From DATFVA01 sp963800255 (GTDB taxonomy: Bacteria > Bacteroidota > Ignavibacteria > Ignavibacteriales > Ignavibacteriaceae): DNA of 64,000 nucleotides. Where the stretch lies: the NCBI GenBank assembly GCA_963800255.1, contig CAWDAK010000009.1, positions 310,001 to 374,000 of the forward strand, written 5' to 3'. Within the stretch, counting starts at the first letter, position 1; each line of letters starts with the position of its first letter. Below, piece by piece: positions 16,469 through 26,039 of the stretch. The notes beneath the pieces are model-generated. The model searched no databases. It had not been told where the DNA came from and saw only the letters and a list, made by a program, of their open reading frames with translations. Made by a program: the position numbers and the translations under genes.

Positions 16469-17704
16469 ATGAAATTCAAAATTCTTCTCTATCTCTCTCT
16501 TACTTTGTTTATAAATCCGGCAGATTTACACTCCCAGGAGTTTATACATACCGAAGGAAAAAATATTGTTGACGGAAATGGAAGTACAATAGCTCTTAAA
16601 GGGATAAACCTGGGCAATTGGCTGGTGCCTGAAGGATATATGTTTAAGTTTAAGAATACAAACTCTCCCATGCTCATTGATAAAGTAGTGAATGAACTTG
16701 TTGGTCCCGGAAGAGCCAGATCTTTCTGGAAAGAATTCAGGGATAATTACTATACGTATGAAGACATCAAGTTTGTAAAAGACTGCGGTTTTAACTCGGT
16801 AAGAGTACCTTTTAACTACCGGTTATTTGTTCTGGAAGGACCGGAAAATAAATGGATTAATACAGGCTTTGAAATGCTGGATAGAGTTATAGAATGGTGT
16901 GAAAAAGAAAATATATATGTCATCCTGGATATGCACTGCGCACCCGGAGGACAAACGGGAGATAATATAGATGACAGCTTCGGCTACCCTTTCCTGATGG
17001 TGGATGACTATGCGCAGGACTTAATAACCCGGATCTGGGAAAGAATTGCTGAACGGTATAAAGACAGAAAGATTGTACTTGGCTATGACCTGATGAACGA
17101 ACCAATAGCTCACTATTTCGAAGATGAAAATCTTGGGGTTAACCTTGAACCTTTATATAAAAAAATAACCTCGGCTATACGCAAAGTAGATTCCAACCAT
17201 ATTATAATCCTGGGCGGTGCAAGATGGAATACCGATTTTTCGATATTCTCCAAACCTTTTGATACTAACCTGATTTACGAATTTCACAAGTACTGGTGCG
17301 ACACTACACAGGCTGAGATACAGGAATATGTTGATTTCAGAGATAAATTTAATGTCCCTATATGGATGGGTGAATCCGGTGAAAACACATATGAATGGAT
17401 ATCAGCATGGCGGAGACTAATGGATAATAATAATATAGGATGGTGTTTTTGGCCGCTGAAACGTTTGGATACAGATAGAAGTATCCTTTCAGTAACTGAA
17501 CCTGACGAATATAATAAAGTAATTGAATTTACCGAACTTCCAAGAAACACATTCAAAGAAATTCGTGAAAACAGACTGCCTCTTGAAAAATCAGTTGACA
17601 TCTTACACTCATACCTAAAAAATATCTTATTCAAGAACTGCACAGTTAACGAAGGCTATCTAAAGGCACTGGGACTTCATTTTAAGGCACGGCTTACCGG
17701 TTAA
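16469..17704 (+). CDS. GH5 glucanase, single-domain paralogue
   Basis: 411 residues from the ATG at 16469; the frame also opens at a GTG at 16430, but that overlaps the previous gene and precedes the signal peptide MKFKILLYLSLTLFINPADLHSQ. A GH5 barrel fills the protein: NLGNWLVPEGYM, VRVPFNYRL, DMHCAPGGQ, DLMNEP with acid/base Glu211 and WMGESGEN with nucleophile Glu302. It aligns along its length with the barrel of the T9SS enzyme at 6042-8033 but has no CBM6 and no sorting domain, so it probably stays in the periplasm and acts on imported oligosaccharides. It ends the plus-strand sugar operon. Confidence 0.88.
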   Translation: MKFKILLYLSLTLFINPADLHSQEFIHTEGKNIVDGNGSTIALKGINLGNWLVPEGYMFKFKNTNSPMLIDKVVNELVGPGRARSFWKEFRDNYYTYEDIKFVKDCGFNSVRVPFNYRLFVLEGPENKWINTGFEMLDRVIEWCEKENIYVILDMHCAPGGQTGDNIDDSFGYPFLMVDDYAQDLITRIWERIAERYKDRKIVLGYDLMNEPIAHYFEDENLGVNLEPLYKKITSAIRKVDSNHIIILGGARWNTDFSIFSKPFDTNLIYEFHKYWCDTTQAEIQEYVDFRDKFNVPIWMGESGENTYEWISAWRRLMDNNNIGWCFWPLKRLDTDRSILSVTEPDEYNKVIEFTELPRNTFKEIRENRLPLEKSVDILHSYLKNILFKNCTVNEGYLKALGLHFKARLTG

Positions 17705-17780
17705 GCGCCTTAATATTGCTCTTCTTCCAGAAGCGCATCCTTTTTATATTTGATGTTTAACAAATAAACAACTTCCTGAA

Positions 17781-19616
17781 ATGAAAGTTTATTTTTCCTA
17801 CTTATTAATTATCGTTTCACTTTTACCGGTTTGCTTACTTTTCCCCCAGCAGGGCGACGCCGCTGCCAGGGTTGGCAGCAATTATATATCATCCGATGAA
17901 TTCAAATACAGGTTTGAGCTTTCACCCCACATTTTTCCGGAAGATGAGACTGATATTGATTCAATGAAACTTGATTTTCTTTATTCAATTATTGCCGAGA
18001 AAATCTGGGCTGATGAAGCCGATAAAATGGGTTACGCCGATAATAAAAGGTTCCTGTTCTTTTTTTCCCCGCTTCAGGATATGTATGTGAGGGATGCCCT
18101 TTTTCAGAAGGAAATAAAATCAAAGATAAATGTTTCGTCTGCGGATATCTTAAACGGTGTTGGGAAGTATCTTTCCACCTTAAATATGACAATAATTTCA
18201 GCGGGCGATAAAATTACTATGGACAGCATTTACAGCCTGCTGTCGGCCGGAACTGATCCTGATTCACTTGAACCCCGGATAAATAATATTCAAATCTCTC
18301 AGCAAAAAATTAATTTCGGCGAGCTTAAAGATGAGGAACTCGAGAACAAATTGTACGATCTTCTGCCGGGAATGATTACAACTCCCGTAAAATCTGATGG
18401 TTCATACGCGGTATTTTACCTCAAGGGAAAAGATAAAAAGGAAACATCCAAAACCAGACAGGATATTGAAGAAGAAGTAAAAAAGATAATAAGCAACCGT
18501 AGAACAGAAAGACAATATAATTTTTACCTGGAGGAATTACTTTCGGGCATAACTGTTAAGCCGGATGACAAACTGTTTTATAAGTTTGCCGATGAAACTT
18601 TAAAAGCACTAATTGAACAAAAAGAACAGATTGAAAAAGAAGGTGCTGCCCCTGAAAAGTTTTATATAGATGAAACTGCGATATATAAAATAAGGGAACG
18701 TTTGGGAAGTAAGGCATTGAACAGTACTTTTTTTGAAATTAATAAAAAACCTGTACTGCTCTCGGATTTCCTGTCTTTCTTTACATTGAATGATTTCATG
18801 GTAAATAACCTTGAAAAACAAAATATATATTCAAAGTTGAATAATGCATTGAAGACATTCATTCAGCTTTCGGTAATAACAATGGAGGGATACAGGCAGA
18901 ATCTTCAGAACTCATCTGCGGTAAAAAATCAGCTGGAAATGTGGAAAAGTAATTACCTGGCCCAGATGTATAAGAACCAGTTCCTTGATTCTGTGAGTGT
19001 AAGTGATGATGATGTATATGAATATTACCTGGAATCATTGAAAAGCGAAAGCGGGATTAAGCAGGTAAAGGTATTGGAATTCAAAACCGACAGTCTGGCC
19101 TTTTTTGAAAAAATATTCGATGAGATGGAAAAAGGCAGGAATTTCAGGGAAATTATAAGCGAATTTAACCCTGCGGGAAGCGAAGCTGAATTAACAGAAT
19201 CCGGTTATTTTCCTGTTACTGCTAACGAAATCGGAAGAACCGCTGATAAAATGAAAATAGGTGAAGTCTACGGTCCCCTAAAAAGATTAAACAGGTATGA
19301 AGTATTCCAGCTAGTTGATGTTAAAGAGACTACCGACTCGCTAATGAAAAAATTTGAATCCTTAAAAGACGGGATACGGCAGGAGCTCATCTATAAAAGG
19401 ATGGCAGGCAAACTAACGGAAAATATTAAAGAATTATTGCCGAAATATCATGTACAAACAAATCCGCAGGTACTGCATAACATAAATACAGGTTCTTTGA
19501 ATATGTTCGTTCACCGGTATATGGGATTTGGAGGGAAAATTGCGGCGGTTCCTTATACTTCCCCGATTATTGAATATAAAAAAATCAGACAGATTATGCA
19601 GGAGTATCTGCCCTGA
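17781..19616 (+). CDS. SurA/PpiC-like periplasmic peptidyl-prolyl isomerase
   Basis: 611 residues with an N-terminal signal peptide ending around FPQQGDA. Residues about 28-110 resemble the SurA N-terminal helical chaperone domain (ARVGSNYISSDEFKYRF, then FLYSIIAEKIWADEADKMG). A parvulin-type rotamase region lies at about 425-530 (GRNFREIISEFNP, SGYFPVTANEIG, IGEVYGPLKRLNRYEVFQLVDV). A lysine/glutamate-rich helical section lies between. Such proteins help outer-membrane proteins fold in the periplasm, plausible in a cell rich in TonB receptors and T9SS cargo. It stands alone on plus, convergent with the M20 gene. Catalytic activity is uncertain because the parvulin consensus is weak. Confidence 0.65.
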   Translation: MKVYFSYLLIIVSLLPVCLLFPQQGDAAARVGSNYISSDEFKYRFELSPHIFPEDETDIDSMKLDFLYSIIAEKIWADEADKMGYADNKRFLFFFSPLQDMYVRDALFQKEIKSKINVSSADILNGVGKYLSTLNMTIISAGDKITMDSIYSLLSAGTDPDSLEPRINNIQISQQKINFGELKDEELENKLYDLLPGMITTPVKSDGSYAVFYLKGKDKKETSKTRQDIEEEVKKIISNRRTERQYNFYLEELLSGITVKPDDKLFYKFADETLKALIEQKEQIEKEGAAPEKFYIDETAIYKIRERLGSKALNSTFFEINKKPVLLSDFLSFFTLNDFMVNNLEKQNIYSKLNNALKTFIQLSVITMEGYRQNLQNSSAVKNQLEMWKSNYLAQMYKNQFLDSVSVSDDDVYEYYLESLKSESGIKQVKVLEFKTDSLAFFEKIFDEMEKGRNFREIISEFNPAGSEAELTESGYFPVTANEIGRTADKMKIGEVYGPLKRLNRYEVFQLVDVKETTDSLMKKFESLKDGIRQELIYKRMAGKLTENIKELLPKYHVQTNPQVLHNINTGSLNMFVHRYMGFGGKIAAVPYTSPIIEYKKIRQIMQEYLP

Positions 19617-19738
19617 AACTCGTCAGACTTATCCGGGTGAATTCAACAGCTGCAATTCAAAAAACTAATTTTACACCTGGAATAGTTAAGGCTAAACCTG
19701 TAAAAGTTAAAGTAGTAATACCTATTATCTTCATTAAG

Positions 19739-20857
19739 CTAGCGGGTTATAACCTTATGAAGAATTTCCAGAAGAATGGATTTACCCTGATCTATGATTT
19801 TATCAGGAGGAAGGAACCTCGGGTTATGCAGTCCGAAACGTTCCCCTTCTGAGGTTCCGAGCCAAAACATAAAAGATGGATATTTACCTGAAAAGAAACC
19901 GAAATCTTCACCGGTCATTTTATACCCGCAGTTGATAAATCTGAATTTTTGACCCAGCACCATTTCCATTTCCGTATAAAGGTTTCCATTCACCACTACT
20001 TCAGGATAATGGGCTCCTTTCGTAATAATATAGTTAACGCCGGTCACTGTTTTTATTCCTTCCAGCAGTTTCCTCAGCGAGTCAGCAAAATCCAGAACAA
20101 GCCCTTTCTTCAAACCTCTGATAGATCCTTCCAGCCGTGCTCTGCCGGGAGCTATGTTTCTTACGAAGCCGGATTCGATCTTACCAACACCAAATATAAA
20201 TGGTTCAGTTACATTCCTCGGCAGCTTATCAACCGAATCAAGAAAAGTTCTTAGAGCATTAAAAGCATTTCTGCCTTCGTATGGAAAAGCAACGTGAGAA
20301 CTTTCACCGATAAATTCAATATCCATTTCAAGGGCGGAAGCAAACAATACCCCGGGGGTTGAGGCAATTGTTCCGAACGGGTATTCATCTGTTACATGGA
20401 GTGCAAACGCATTCCTTATATTATATCCCTTAAAAATTCCTGTATCATAGAACTTCATCGCTCCCCCGCCGCTTTCTTCAGCCGGCTGGAATAGAAAAAG
20501 AATGTTTTGTTCCGGTTTTTCTTTCAGGATAAGTGCAATAAAAGCATATAATATTGAAGTATGGATATCATGACCGCAGGCATGCATATAATCATTTGTT
20601 GATTTGAATTCGATATCATTCGCCTCCCTGATGGGAAGTGCGTCAATATCAGCCCTGAATAAAAGCCAGGGGTTATCATTCACCTTATATTCGAACAGCA
20701 CACCGGTTTTGAAAGGAGTATGAATCTTCAGCGCTGCAGAACCATCAAGGGATTTTACAGAATTAATAATGGTTTCCGTGGTTTCAAATTCCTGGTATGC
20801 AATCTCCGGATTCATGTGGAGTTTGTGCCTGAGTTCTACCGGTGTAAGGCTATTCAT
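19739..20857 (-). CDS. M20 family amidohydrolase, candidate N-acetyl-diaminopimelate deacetylase (DapL)
   Basis: 372 residues. M20D features are all visible: RHKLHMNPEIAYQEFET near the start, metal ligands in HACGHDIH, the catalytic Glu pair in FQPAEESGGGA, a dimerisation lid domain in the middle and MTGEDFGFFSGKYPSFMFWLG near the end. The last stretch and the HDIHTSI region resemble Bacillus DapL (YkuR). It is encoded in the same direction as dapA-dapB-dapH-lysC, and DapH makes the N-acetylated intermediate that a DapL must deacetylate. That makes N-acetyl-L,L-diaminopimelate deacetylase the best call; a general N-acyl amino acid or hippurate hydrolase remains possible. A receptor gene separates it from the other lysine genes. 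Confidence 0.75.
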   Translation of the reverse strand: MNSLTPVELRHKLHMNPEIAYQEFETTETIINSVKSLDGSAALKIHTPFKTGVLFEYKVNDNPWLLFRADIDALPIREANDIEFKSTNDYMHACGHDIHTSILYAFIALILKEKPEQNILFLFQPAEESGGGAMKFYDTGIFKGYNIRNAFALHVTDEYPFGTIASTPGVLFASALEMDIEFIGESSHVAFPYEGRNAFNALRTFLDSVDKLPRNVTEPFIFGVGKIESGFVRNIAPGRARLEGSIRGLKKGLVLDFADSLRKLLEGIKTVTGVNYIITKGAHYPEVVVNGNLYTEMEMVLGQKFRFINCGYKMTGEDFGFFSGKYPSFMFWLGTSEGERFGLHNPRFLPPDKIIDQGKSILLEILHKVITR

Positions 20858-20901
20858 AATACCTTCGAATTATTTTTTTTGCTGGTTCTTGCTTAATTAT
20901 A

Positions 20902-23346
20902 CTAGAAATCTTCCGGTTCCTGACCCATTCCATTGTCAGGCTGATCATCCCGGTTCTTTTGTTTGTAATTATTAAAGTTGAACTTAATATTAAGCATTAT
21001 AATAGGAGATTCCCTGTTGAAATACTGGTAGGAGTATAAATCGGGACTGGTTGATGTAAACTCGTGTTTTGCAGTACCTAAAATATCTCTCACCTGCAGT
21101 GTCAGCGACAGCTGCTTTTCCATAAATTCCTGCTTCACAGCTAGATCAGCTGAGAAAAATCCTTCTGCCCTTCCCTGGGAGGATACCGATGGACTATTAT
21201 ACCTTCCATTTACCTGGAAAGATGTTGTTTTTGTTACACGAAAAACATTATTCATCCTGAGATTCCAGTTGAAACTTTTACGATCGAAAGATTCGCCTAA
21301 TAGATTACCATTCACTCGGTAGTCATATAAATTGCCCATCAGGTTCATATCCCAGAATTCCAGGGGATCATAGATCAGCATAAATTCAGTTCCGAGCGAA
21401 AAATCCTTCCCGATATTTTCGAAAGTTGTTAATGTTACATTTTCCGCATCCGGATAAAGAGAACGTATATCTTCAATTTTATTGCGGGTAATCCTATAGT
21501 AAAAATCAGTGGAGAAATTCACCTTACCGATAAAAGTCTGGATACCGGCGTCATATGAATCAATAAACTCGGGCTGGAGTGATGGATTACCCCGTCTGAC
21601 ATTATTAGCATCAACCCATGTTATGAATGGCTCCAGGTTCCATCCATGGGGCCGGTCGATTCTCCTTGTATAACTTGCCATAAGCTGAGAACCACCTCCG
21701 AACTTATAGGAGCTGTGCAGCGTCGGGAAAATATCCCATCTATCAATTTTGAAGAACTGGTTACGTTCTTTCACATCTGTAGTCTGGTAGGTGTATTCTC
21801 CGCGAACACCTCCCTGAAATCCAAAATCACCAAATTCATCAGAATAGATTGAATAAACAGCCTGTTCAGTTCTGTTATACTTATTCGAATTACTGAATAA
21901 GGGTTCAAAAATAAAATTCTCTGCAGCAGAATCATAAGTATAAAGTCCGTTTATATCCGTGGAAAGCTCTGCTTCGCCCTGGTAGCCGGCTTCAAACTTA
22001 TTTTTTTCGCCGATCGGCAGAACATAATCAAGCTTCCCTCTATACTCATTTTCCGGTCCTGATTCGGTGGTTTTGGTTCCATCTGTAATTATGCCGGACT
22101 CAATGCGGCTTGTGATAGAATTTTCATCTCCGCTATGATGTCCGTAGAAAAGTTCAGCCGAAAGTTCGTGACCTTCCCTTTCAAACTTATGCCGGTAATT
22201 CGAATTTAGAGCGAAGTACTCGCCTTTTCTTTTACTGTCGATAAGACTCCTATAGCTGTCAATGCCAGGGGTATTATCTGACCATTGCGTATATGACAGG
22301 CTTGAATTTCTCTGGTGCTCACCGTTTCCATAGCGGCTTCCGAAACTGAGCTGATCCTTTTCGCTCAAATTAAAATCGAGACCACCTCTAATGCCGTATG
22401 ATGTTCTTCCCCACAGCATAGAGCCATCTGAATTAAGGAAATTTGAGCCGGATGGAAGTTTATATATATTCTCCTGCCTCCTTGTTCCCGGAAAGATTCT
22501 CCGGTTATAATCCAATCCAAAATTATAATTAACGACGCTGGTTTTATATTCAAAAAGGAAGTCTCCGCCGTACTTATCGTGGAACCCGGCATTAGCATTA
22601 ACAACACCGCTCAAACCAAGGTTCTGTCTCTTCTTTAGTATGATATTTATGATGCCTGCCGTTCCTTCAGGATCATATTTTGCTGAAGGATTTGTGATAA
22701 TTTCAATTGATTGAATCGAAGTTGCCGGAATCTGCTGAAGAATATCCTGGGCATCCATCACCGAAGGTCTGCCGTCAATAAGGACTGTAAAATTTGTACT
22801 GCCGCGCAGACTAACATTTCCTTCTATATCAACGCTTACAGAAGGGACATTCTCCAATACTTCCGCAGCATTACCGGAAATTGTTGTTCCCAGCTGGTCA
22901 ACATCAATGACTTTCTTATCGATCTGATAAGTAACAGGATTCCTGGTTCCTTCAACAACAACATTCTCAAGGTTGACGGTGCTTGAACTCAGTTTAATAG
23001 TTCCAAGGTCGATACTCTTCTTTTGAGGGGATAATTCAACAGTGAATCTCTGGTTTTGAAAACCAATGAATCTTACGTCAAGTAAATGTCTGCCGAAAGG
23101 TACTTTCTGCATATAAAATTTACCTGCAGAATTGGTAACCGTTCCCGTTATTACACTTGTATCCTTTATTGACAAAACGACAATATTTGCATACTCGATT
23201 GGAGCTTTTGAAATCGAATCGATCACGGTACCGGAAACAGCACCGCCGCCCATCTCCCTTCCGTTTCCCTGCTGCCTTTGCTGGGCACTTATACTTAAAG
23301 GAATTAATATTAATGATAACAGTATAAGAGAAAGTTTAGTTTTCAT
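20902..23346 (-). CDS. TonB-dependent outer-membrane receptor (OMP_b-brl_3 type)
   Basis: 814 residues from the ATG at 23346, chosen because MKTKLSLILLSLILIPLSISAQQ is a clean signal peptide; the frame stays open further upstream but only by entering lysC. A carboxypeptidase-regulatory-like domain lies at about 40-125 (SGTVIDSISKAPIEYANI), a plug domain at about 140-250 (VLENVPSVSVDIEGNVSLRG and DPEGTAGIINIILKK), then a long beta-barrel with WNLEPFITWVDANNVRRGN. It belongs to the outer-membrane receptors common in Bacteroidota; the ligand is unknown. It lies 106 bases behind lysC and 44 bases before the M20 gene, all co-directional, so it seems inserted into a lysine biosynthesis run. Confidence 0.88.
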   Translation of the reverse strand: MKTKLSLILLSLILIPLSISAQQRQQGNGREMGGGAVSGTVIDSISKAPIEYANIVVLSIKDTSVITGTVTNSAGKFYMQKVPFGRHLLDVRFIGFQNQRFTVELSPQKKSIDLGTIKLSSSTVNLENVVVEGTRNPVTYQIDKKVIDVDQLGTTISGNAAEVLENVPSVSVDIEGNVSLRGSTNFTVLIDGRPSVMDAQDILQQIPATSIQSIEIITNPSAKYDPEGTAGIINIILKKRQNLGLSGVVNANAGFHDKYGGDFLFEYKTSVVNYNFGLDYNRRIFPGTRRQENIYKLPSGSNFLNSDGSMLWGRTSYGIRGGLDFNLSEKDQLSFGSRYGNGEHQRNSSLSYTQWSDNTPGIDSYRSLIDSKRKGEYFALNSNYRHKFEREGHELSAELFYGHHSGDENSITSRIESGIITDGTKTTESGPENEYRGKLDYVLPIGEKNKFEAGYQGEAELSTDINGLYTYDSAAENFIFEPLFSNSNKYNRTEQAVYSIYSDEFGDFGFQGGVRGEYTYQTTDVKERNQFFKIDRWDIFPTLHSSYKFGGGSQLMASYTRRIDRPHGWNLEPFITWVDANNVRRGNPSLQPEFIDSYDAGIQTFIGKVNFSTDFYYRITRNKIEDIRSLYPDAENVTLTTFENIGKDFSLGTEFMLIYDPLEFWDMNLMGNLYDYRVNGNLLGESFDRKSFNWNLRMNNVFRVTKTTSFQVNGRYNSPSVSSQGRAEGFFSADLAVKQEFMEKQLSLTLQVRDILGTAKHEFTSTSPDLYSYQYFNRESPIIMLNIKFNFNNYKQKNRDDQPDNGMGQEPEDF

Positions 23347-23452
23347 TTTTAAGTTATAAACCAGGATTGATGATATTCTAATTATATAATAAATATTTTT
23401 TTGAGGAAGTAAATTTAGGCAAAAAATGTTAAATATATGGCTCCGCGTGATA

Positions 23453-24652
23453 TTAGTTCTCAGCATCCAGCCAGAACTTATGAAGCAGAATTGAAGCTTT
23501 TTCAACTTTTTCTTTTTCAATGAGGACTGACAGTCTGAATGAAGTAGTCGCAGCCCCGTAAAGCAGAATCTGGTTCTCATTCAACACCCCAATTGTTCCC
23601 ATTACAATTTTGTTATCCCTGCTGAATCCCTCTCCGATTATCGAAACAGCCCCCAGGGTATCATCAATAAATATTCTATCCTTATATATTTGAGTGAGTT
23701 CATTTGCTGTTTTATTCCATGAATGAACATTCTTCCTGGAAATTACGAAAGAGGTTCTGGAAGTAACATTATTATATGGATTAAGGTAGTTTAATTCCTT
23801 CACGGCGACCCCCCGTGATTCCAGAAAGGAAAGTAGTTCTTTAATGTTTCCACCCTCAAGAACAATCCTGATTATATCAGTTTCGTGCACAACCGCAATA
23901 ACTTTTGTTTTGTCAGGTGGCTGGGCCTCCCTTATTACTGTCTCCCTGCCGGGATTAAAAGTACTCCTTGCATAGATGGCAATCTTAGCTTCCTTAGCAA
24001 ACTGAACAGCCTGAGCGTTAAGTACTTTTGCACCTGCTTCCGACATTTCCTGCAGCTGCTGGAAGGACATCTCCGGAAGATGCTTTGCTTCTTTTACAAT
24101 ATTGGGATCGGCAGTATAAACGCCGTCAACATCAGAATAAATCTCACACCTCTCAGCATTCAATGCCGCTGCCATAGCAACCGCGGAAGTATCCGATCCG
24201 CCCCGCCCAAGGGTAGTGATATCTCTTTTATAACTAACGCCCTGGAAGCCGCCTATTACTACTACCTGTCCCTTTGCGAGTTCATCCTGAACCCGGAAAG
24301 GCCTAACCTCAATAACCCGCGCGTCATTATAACGATCGTTGGTTATTATTCCTGACTGCGAACCGGTAAGGGAAATTGCTTTTATTCCAAGGTCATTCAA
24401 TGCTATACAGAGCAGAGCCATTGTTATCCTCTCACCCGTGCTGAGCAGCATATCAAGTTCTCTTTTTTCAGGATCGGCTGATAAAGACTGAGCCATTTCT
24501 AGCAGCTGATTAGTTGTTTTACCCATTGCTGAAACTACTGCAACAACTTCGTTCCCGTTTCTTTTCACCGCCGCTATAAGCGAAGCTATTTTTTTTATTT
24601 TATCAGCATCAGCAACGCTGCTCCCACCGTATTTTTGTACAATAACAGGCAT
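23453..24652 (-). CDS. lysC: Aspartate kinase
   Basis: 399 residues. The N-terminal VQKYGGSSVAD is the aspartokinase signature, followed by the TLGRGGSDTSAVAMA substrate site and YSDVDGVYTADP. The C-terminal third holds two ACT-like regions (IRIVLEGGNIKELLSFLESRG and VSIIGEGFSRDNKIVMGTIGVL) that usually bind lysine or threonine for feedback inhibition. It catalyses ATP-dependent phosphorylation of aspartate, the first step towards lysine, methionine and threonine. The ATG overlaps the dapH stop by one base, showing translational coupling. It is a monofunctional enzyme without a homoserine dehydrogenase domain. Confidence 0.95.
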   Translation of the reverse strand: MPVIVQKYGGSSVADADKIKKIASLIAAVKRNGNEVVAVVSAMGKTTNQLLEMAQSLSADPEKRELDMLLSTGERITMALLCIALNDLGIKAISLTGSQSGIITNDRYNDARVIEVRPFRVQDELAKGQVVVIGGFQGVSYKRDITTLGRGGSDTSAVAMAAALNAERCEIYSDVDGVYTADPNIVKEAKHLPEMSFQQLQEMSEAGAKVLNAQAVQFAKEAKIAIYARSTFNPGRETVIREAQPPDKTKVIAVVHETDIIRIVLEGGNIKELLSFLESRGVAVKELNYLNPYNNVTSRTSFVISRKNVHSWNKTANELTQIYKDRIFIDDTLGAVSIIGEGFSRDNKIVMGTIGVLNENQILLYGAATTSFRLSVLIEKEKVEKASILLHKFWLDAEN

Positions 24653-25350
24653 CAGAGATTCCTCAGGGTTTCCATAAGCTGGGTTTTGCTTTTTGTTTTT
24701 TCATCTACTTTTTTGATAACCTTTGCGGGTACTCCTGCAACTACTGTATAAGGCTCAACATCTCTCACTACAATGGAGCCTGCAGCTACAACGGCGCCCT
24801 TTCCTACCCTAACTCCTTCCAGTACAACGACATTTGCACCAATTAATACATCATCTTCGATAACAACGGGATCAGCACTTGGCGGCTCAATTACACCTGC
24901 AAGCACGGTGCCTGCACCAATATGACAGTTATCTCCCACAACAGCTCTTCCTCCTACGACTACATTCATATCAATCATGGTTTTTCTGCCGATTACAGCA
25001 CCAATATTTATTACTGCACCCATCATTATAACACAGTTGTCGCCGATCTCCGAAAGATCTCTGATTATAGCACCGGGCTCTATACGGCAGTTGTATTTAG
25101 ATAAATCAGCCAGCGGAATTGCCGAATTCCTCCTGTCAATCTCAATCCTGTGTTTGGCAATATGCTGTTTGTTTTTTTCGAGAAATTCTGTGAATTCTTT
25201 AAATTCACAGAAAAGTATTCCAGATTTATCAGAACCGTAAAAATCGAGAGTTCCGAAGTCAATCTTGTTAAGATTGCCCTGAAGATATATTTTTGCAGGT
25301 GTCTTTTTTTCGGCATTAGAGATATAGTTTATAACTTCATATGAATCCAA
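24652..25350 (-). CDS. dapH: Tetrahydrodipicolinate N-acetyltransferase
   Basis: About 232 residues. The sequence follows DapH throughout: DRRNSAIPL-like segment, RIEPGAIIRD, MMGAVINIGAVIG, MIDMNVVVGGRA, AGVIEPPSADPVVIEDDVLIGANVVVLEGV and VVAGVPAKVIKKVDEKTK. The hexapeptide repeats give a left-handed beta-helix trimer. It acetylates tetrahydrodipicolinate with acetyl-CoA, committing this organism to the acetylase branch of diaminopimelate synthesis. No ATG is available; a TTG at 25350 has GAGG six bases upstream and gives MDSYEVINYI, matching the usual DapH N-terminus, while TTG at 25356 sits directly on the ribosome site. The next step needs an aminotransferase and a deacetylase; the M20 gene at 19739 is a candidate for the latter. 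Confidence 0.93.
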   Translation of the reverse strand: MDSYEVINYISNAEKKTPAKIYLQGNLNKIDFGTLDFYGSDKSGILFCEFKEFTEFLEKNKQHIAKHRIEIDRRNSAIPLADLSKYNCRIEPGAIIRDLSEIGDNCVIMMGAVINIGAVIGRKTMIDMNVVVGGRAVVGDNCHIGAGTVLAGVIEPPSADPVVIEDDVLIGANVVVLEGVRVGKGAVVAAGSIVVRDVEPYTVVAGVPAKVIKKVDEKTKSKTQLMETLRNL

Positions 25351-25362
25351 TTTCAACCTCGT

Positions 25363-26037
25363 TTATATTTTGTCTGAATTTTCAAATACTACGTCAGTAA
25401 AAGAATAGAAGCCTTTTTTCTTTTTAATTATAAATTCAGCTGACTTGAGGATTCCTTCAGCGAAAGTTCTTCTTGAAATTGCATGATGAGATATCTTCAA
25501 GGTTTCCCCCATCCCTCCGAATTCAACTGAATGGTCGCCCGGGATACCTCCGAGTCTAATTGAGGACACATTTATATTTCTTCCTTCAAAGAGATCTTTA
25601 ATCATCTTTGCTGTTCCCGAGGGTTTATCTTTTTTGTTCCTGTGATGAGTCTCGCTGATTTCCACATCCCAGCTGCTGAGCAGAGAAGCCGCTGTTCTGG
25701 TAAGGTTAAGTAAAACCTGGATACCAACCGAAAAGTTATAGCTCTGTACTACGGGCAGGGTTTCAGATATTTTTTTTAGCGTATTCAACTGTTCGTCTGA
25801 TAGTCCTGTTACAGCAATAATGAGAGGTTTTTTCAACCTTTTTACAATTTTGATATTCTCCTCAAATGCATCAGGCAGAGAACAGTCAATAATTACCCGG
25901 GGCTCAGAGGTTTGATTTTCACCTTCAATGTCGGATGTATAAACCAGGTTATGTCCTATTTCTGAAAATAAACTTTTAACTTCATTTCCCAGTCTCCCAT
26001 TGTAACCAATCAGTCCGTAATCAAGTTTTTTCTCCAT
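25363..26037 (-). CDS. dapB: 4-hydroxy-tetrahydrodipicolinate reductase
   Basis: About 224 residues. The N-terminal nucleotide-binding region reads DYGLIGYNGRLGNEV, a form of the GxxGxxG dinucleotide loop. The catalytic region ETHHRNKKDKPSGTA carries the conserved histidines and lysine, and GDHSVEFGG fits the C-terminal domain. It reduces the dapA product to tetrahydrodipicolinate with NAD(P)H. The ATG at 26037 has GGGAG eight bases upstream; a GTG at 26043 would overlap the dapA stop by four bases but sits too close to that site. It is slightly shorter than the usual 240-270 residues. Confidence 0.93.
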   Translation of the reverse strand: MEKKLDYGLIGYNGRLGNEVKSLFSEIGHNLVYTSDIEGENQTSEPRVIIDCSLPDAFEENIKIVKRLKKPLIIAVTGLSDEQLNTLKKISETLPVVQSYNFSVGIQVLLNLTRTAASLLSSWDVEISETHHRNKKDKPSGTAKMIKDLFEGRNINVSSIRLGGIPGDHSVEFGGMGETLKISHHAISRRTFAEGILKSAEFIIKKKKGFYSFTDVVFENSDKI

Positions 26038-26039
26038 AT

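Noticed and set aside
19637..19852. Plus-strand 71-codon open frame
   Set aside because: It overlaps the 3' end of the M20 gene antisense, has no ribosome site, and its sequence shows no domain or signal.
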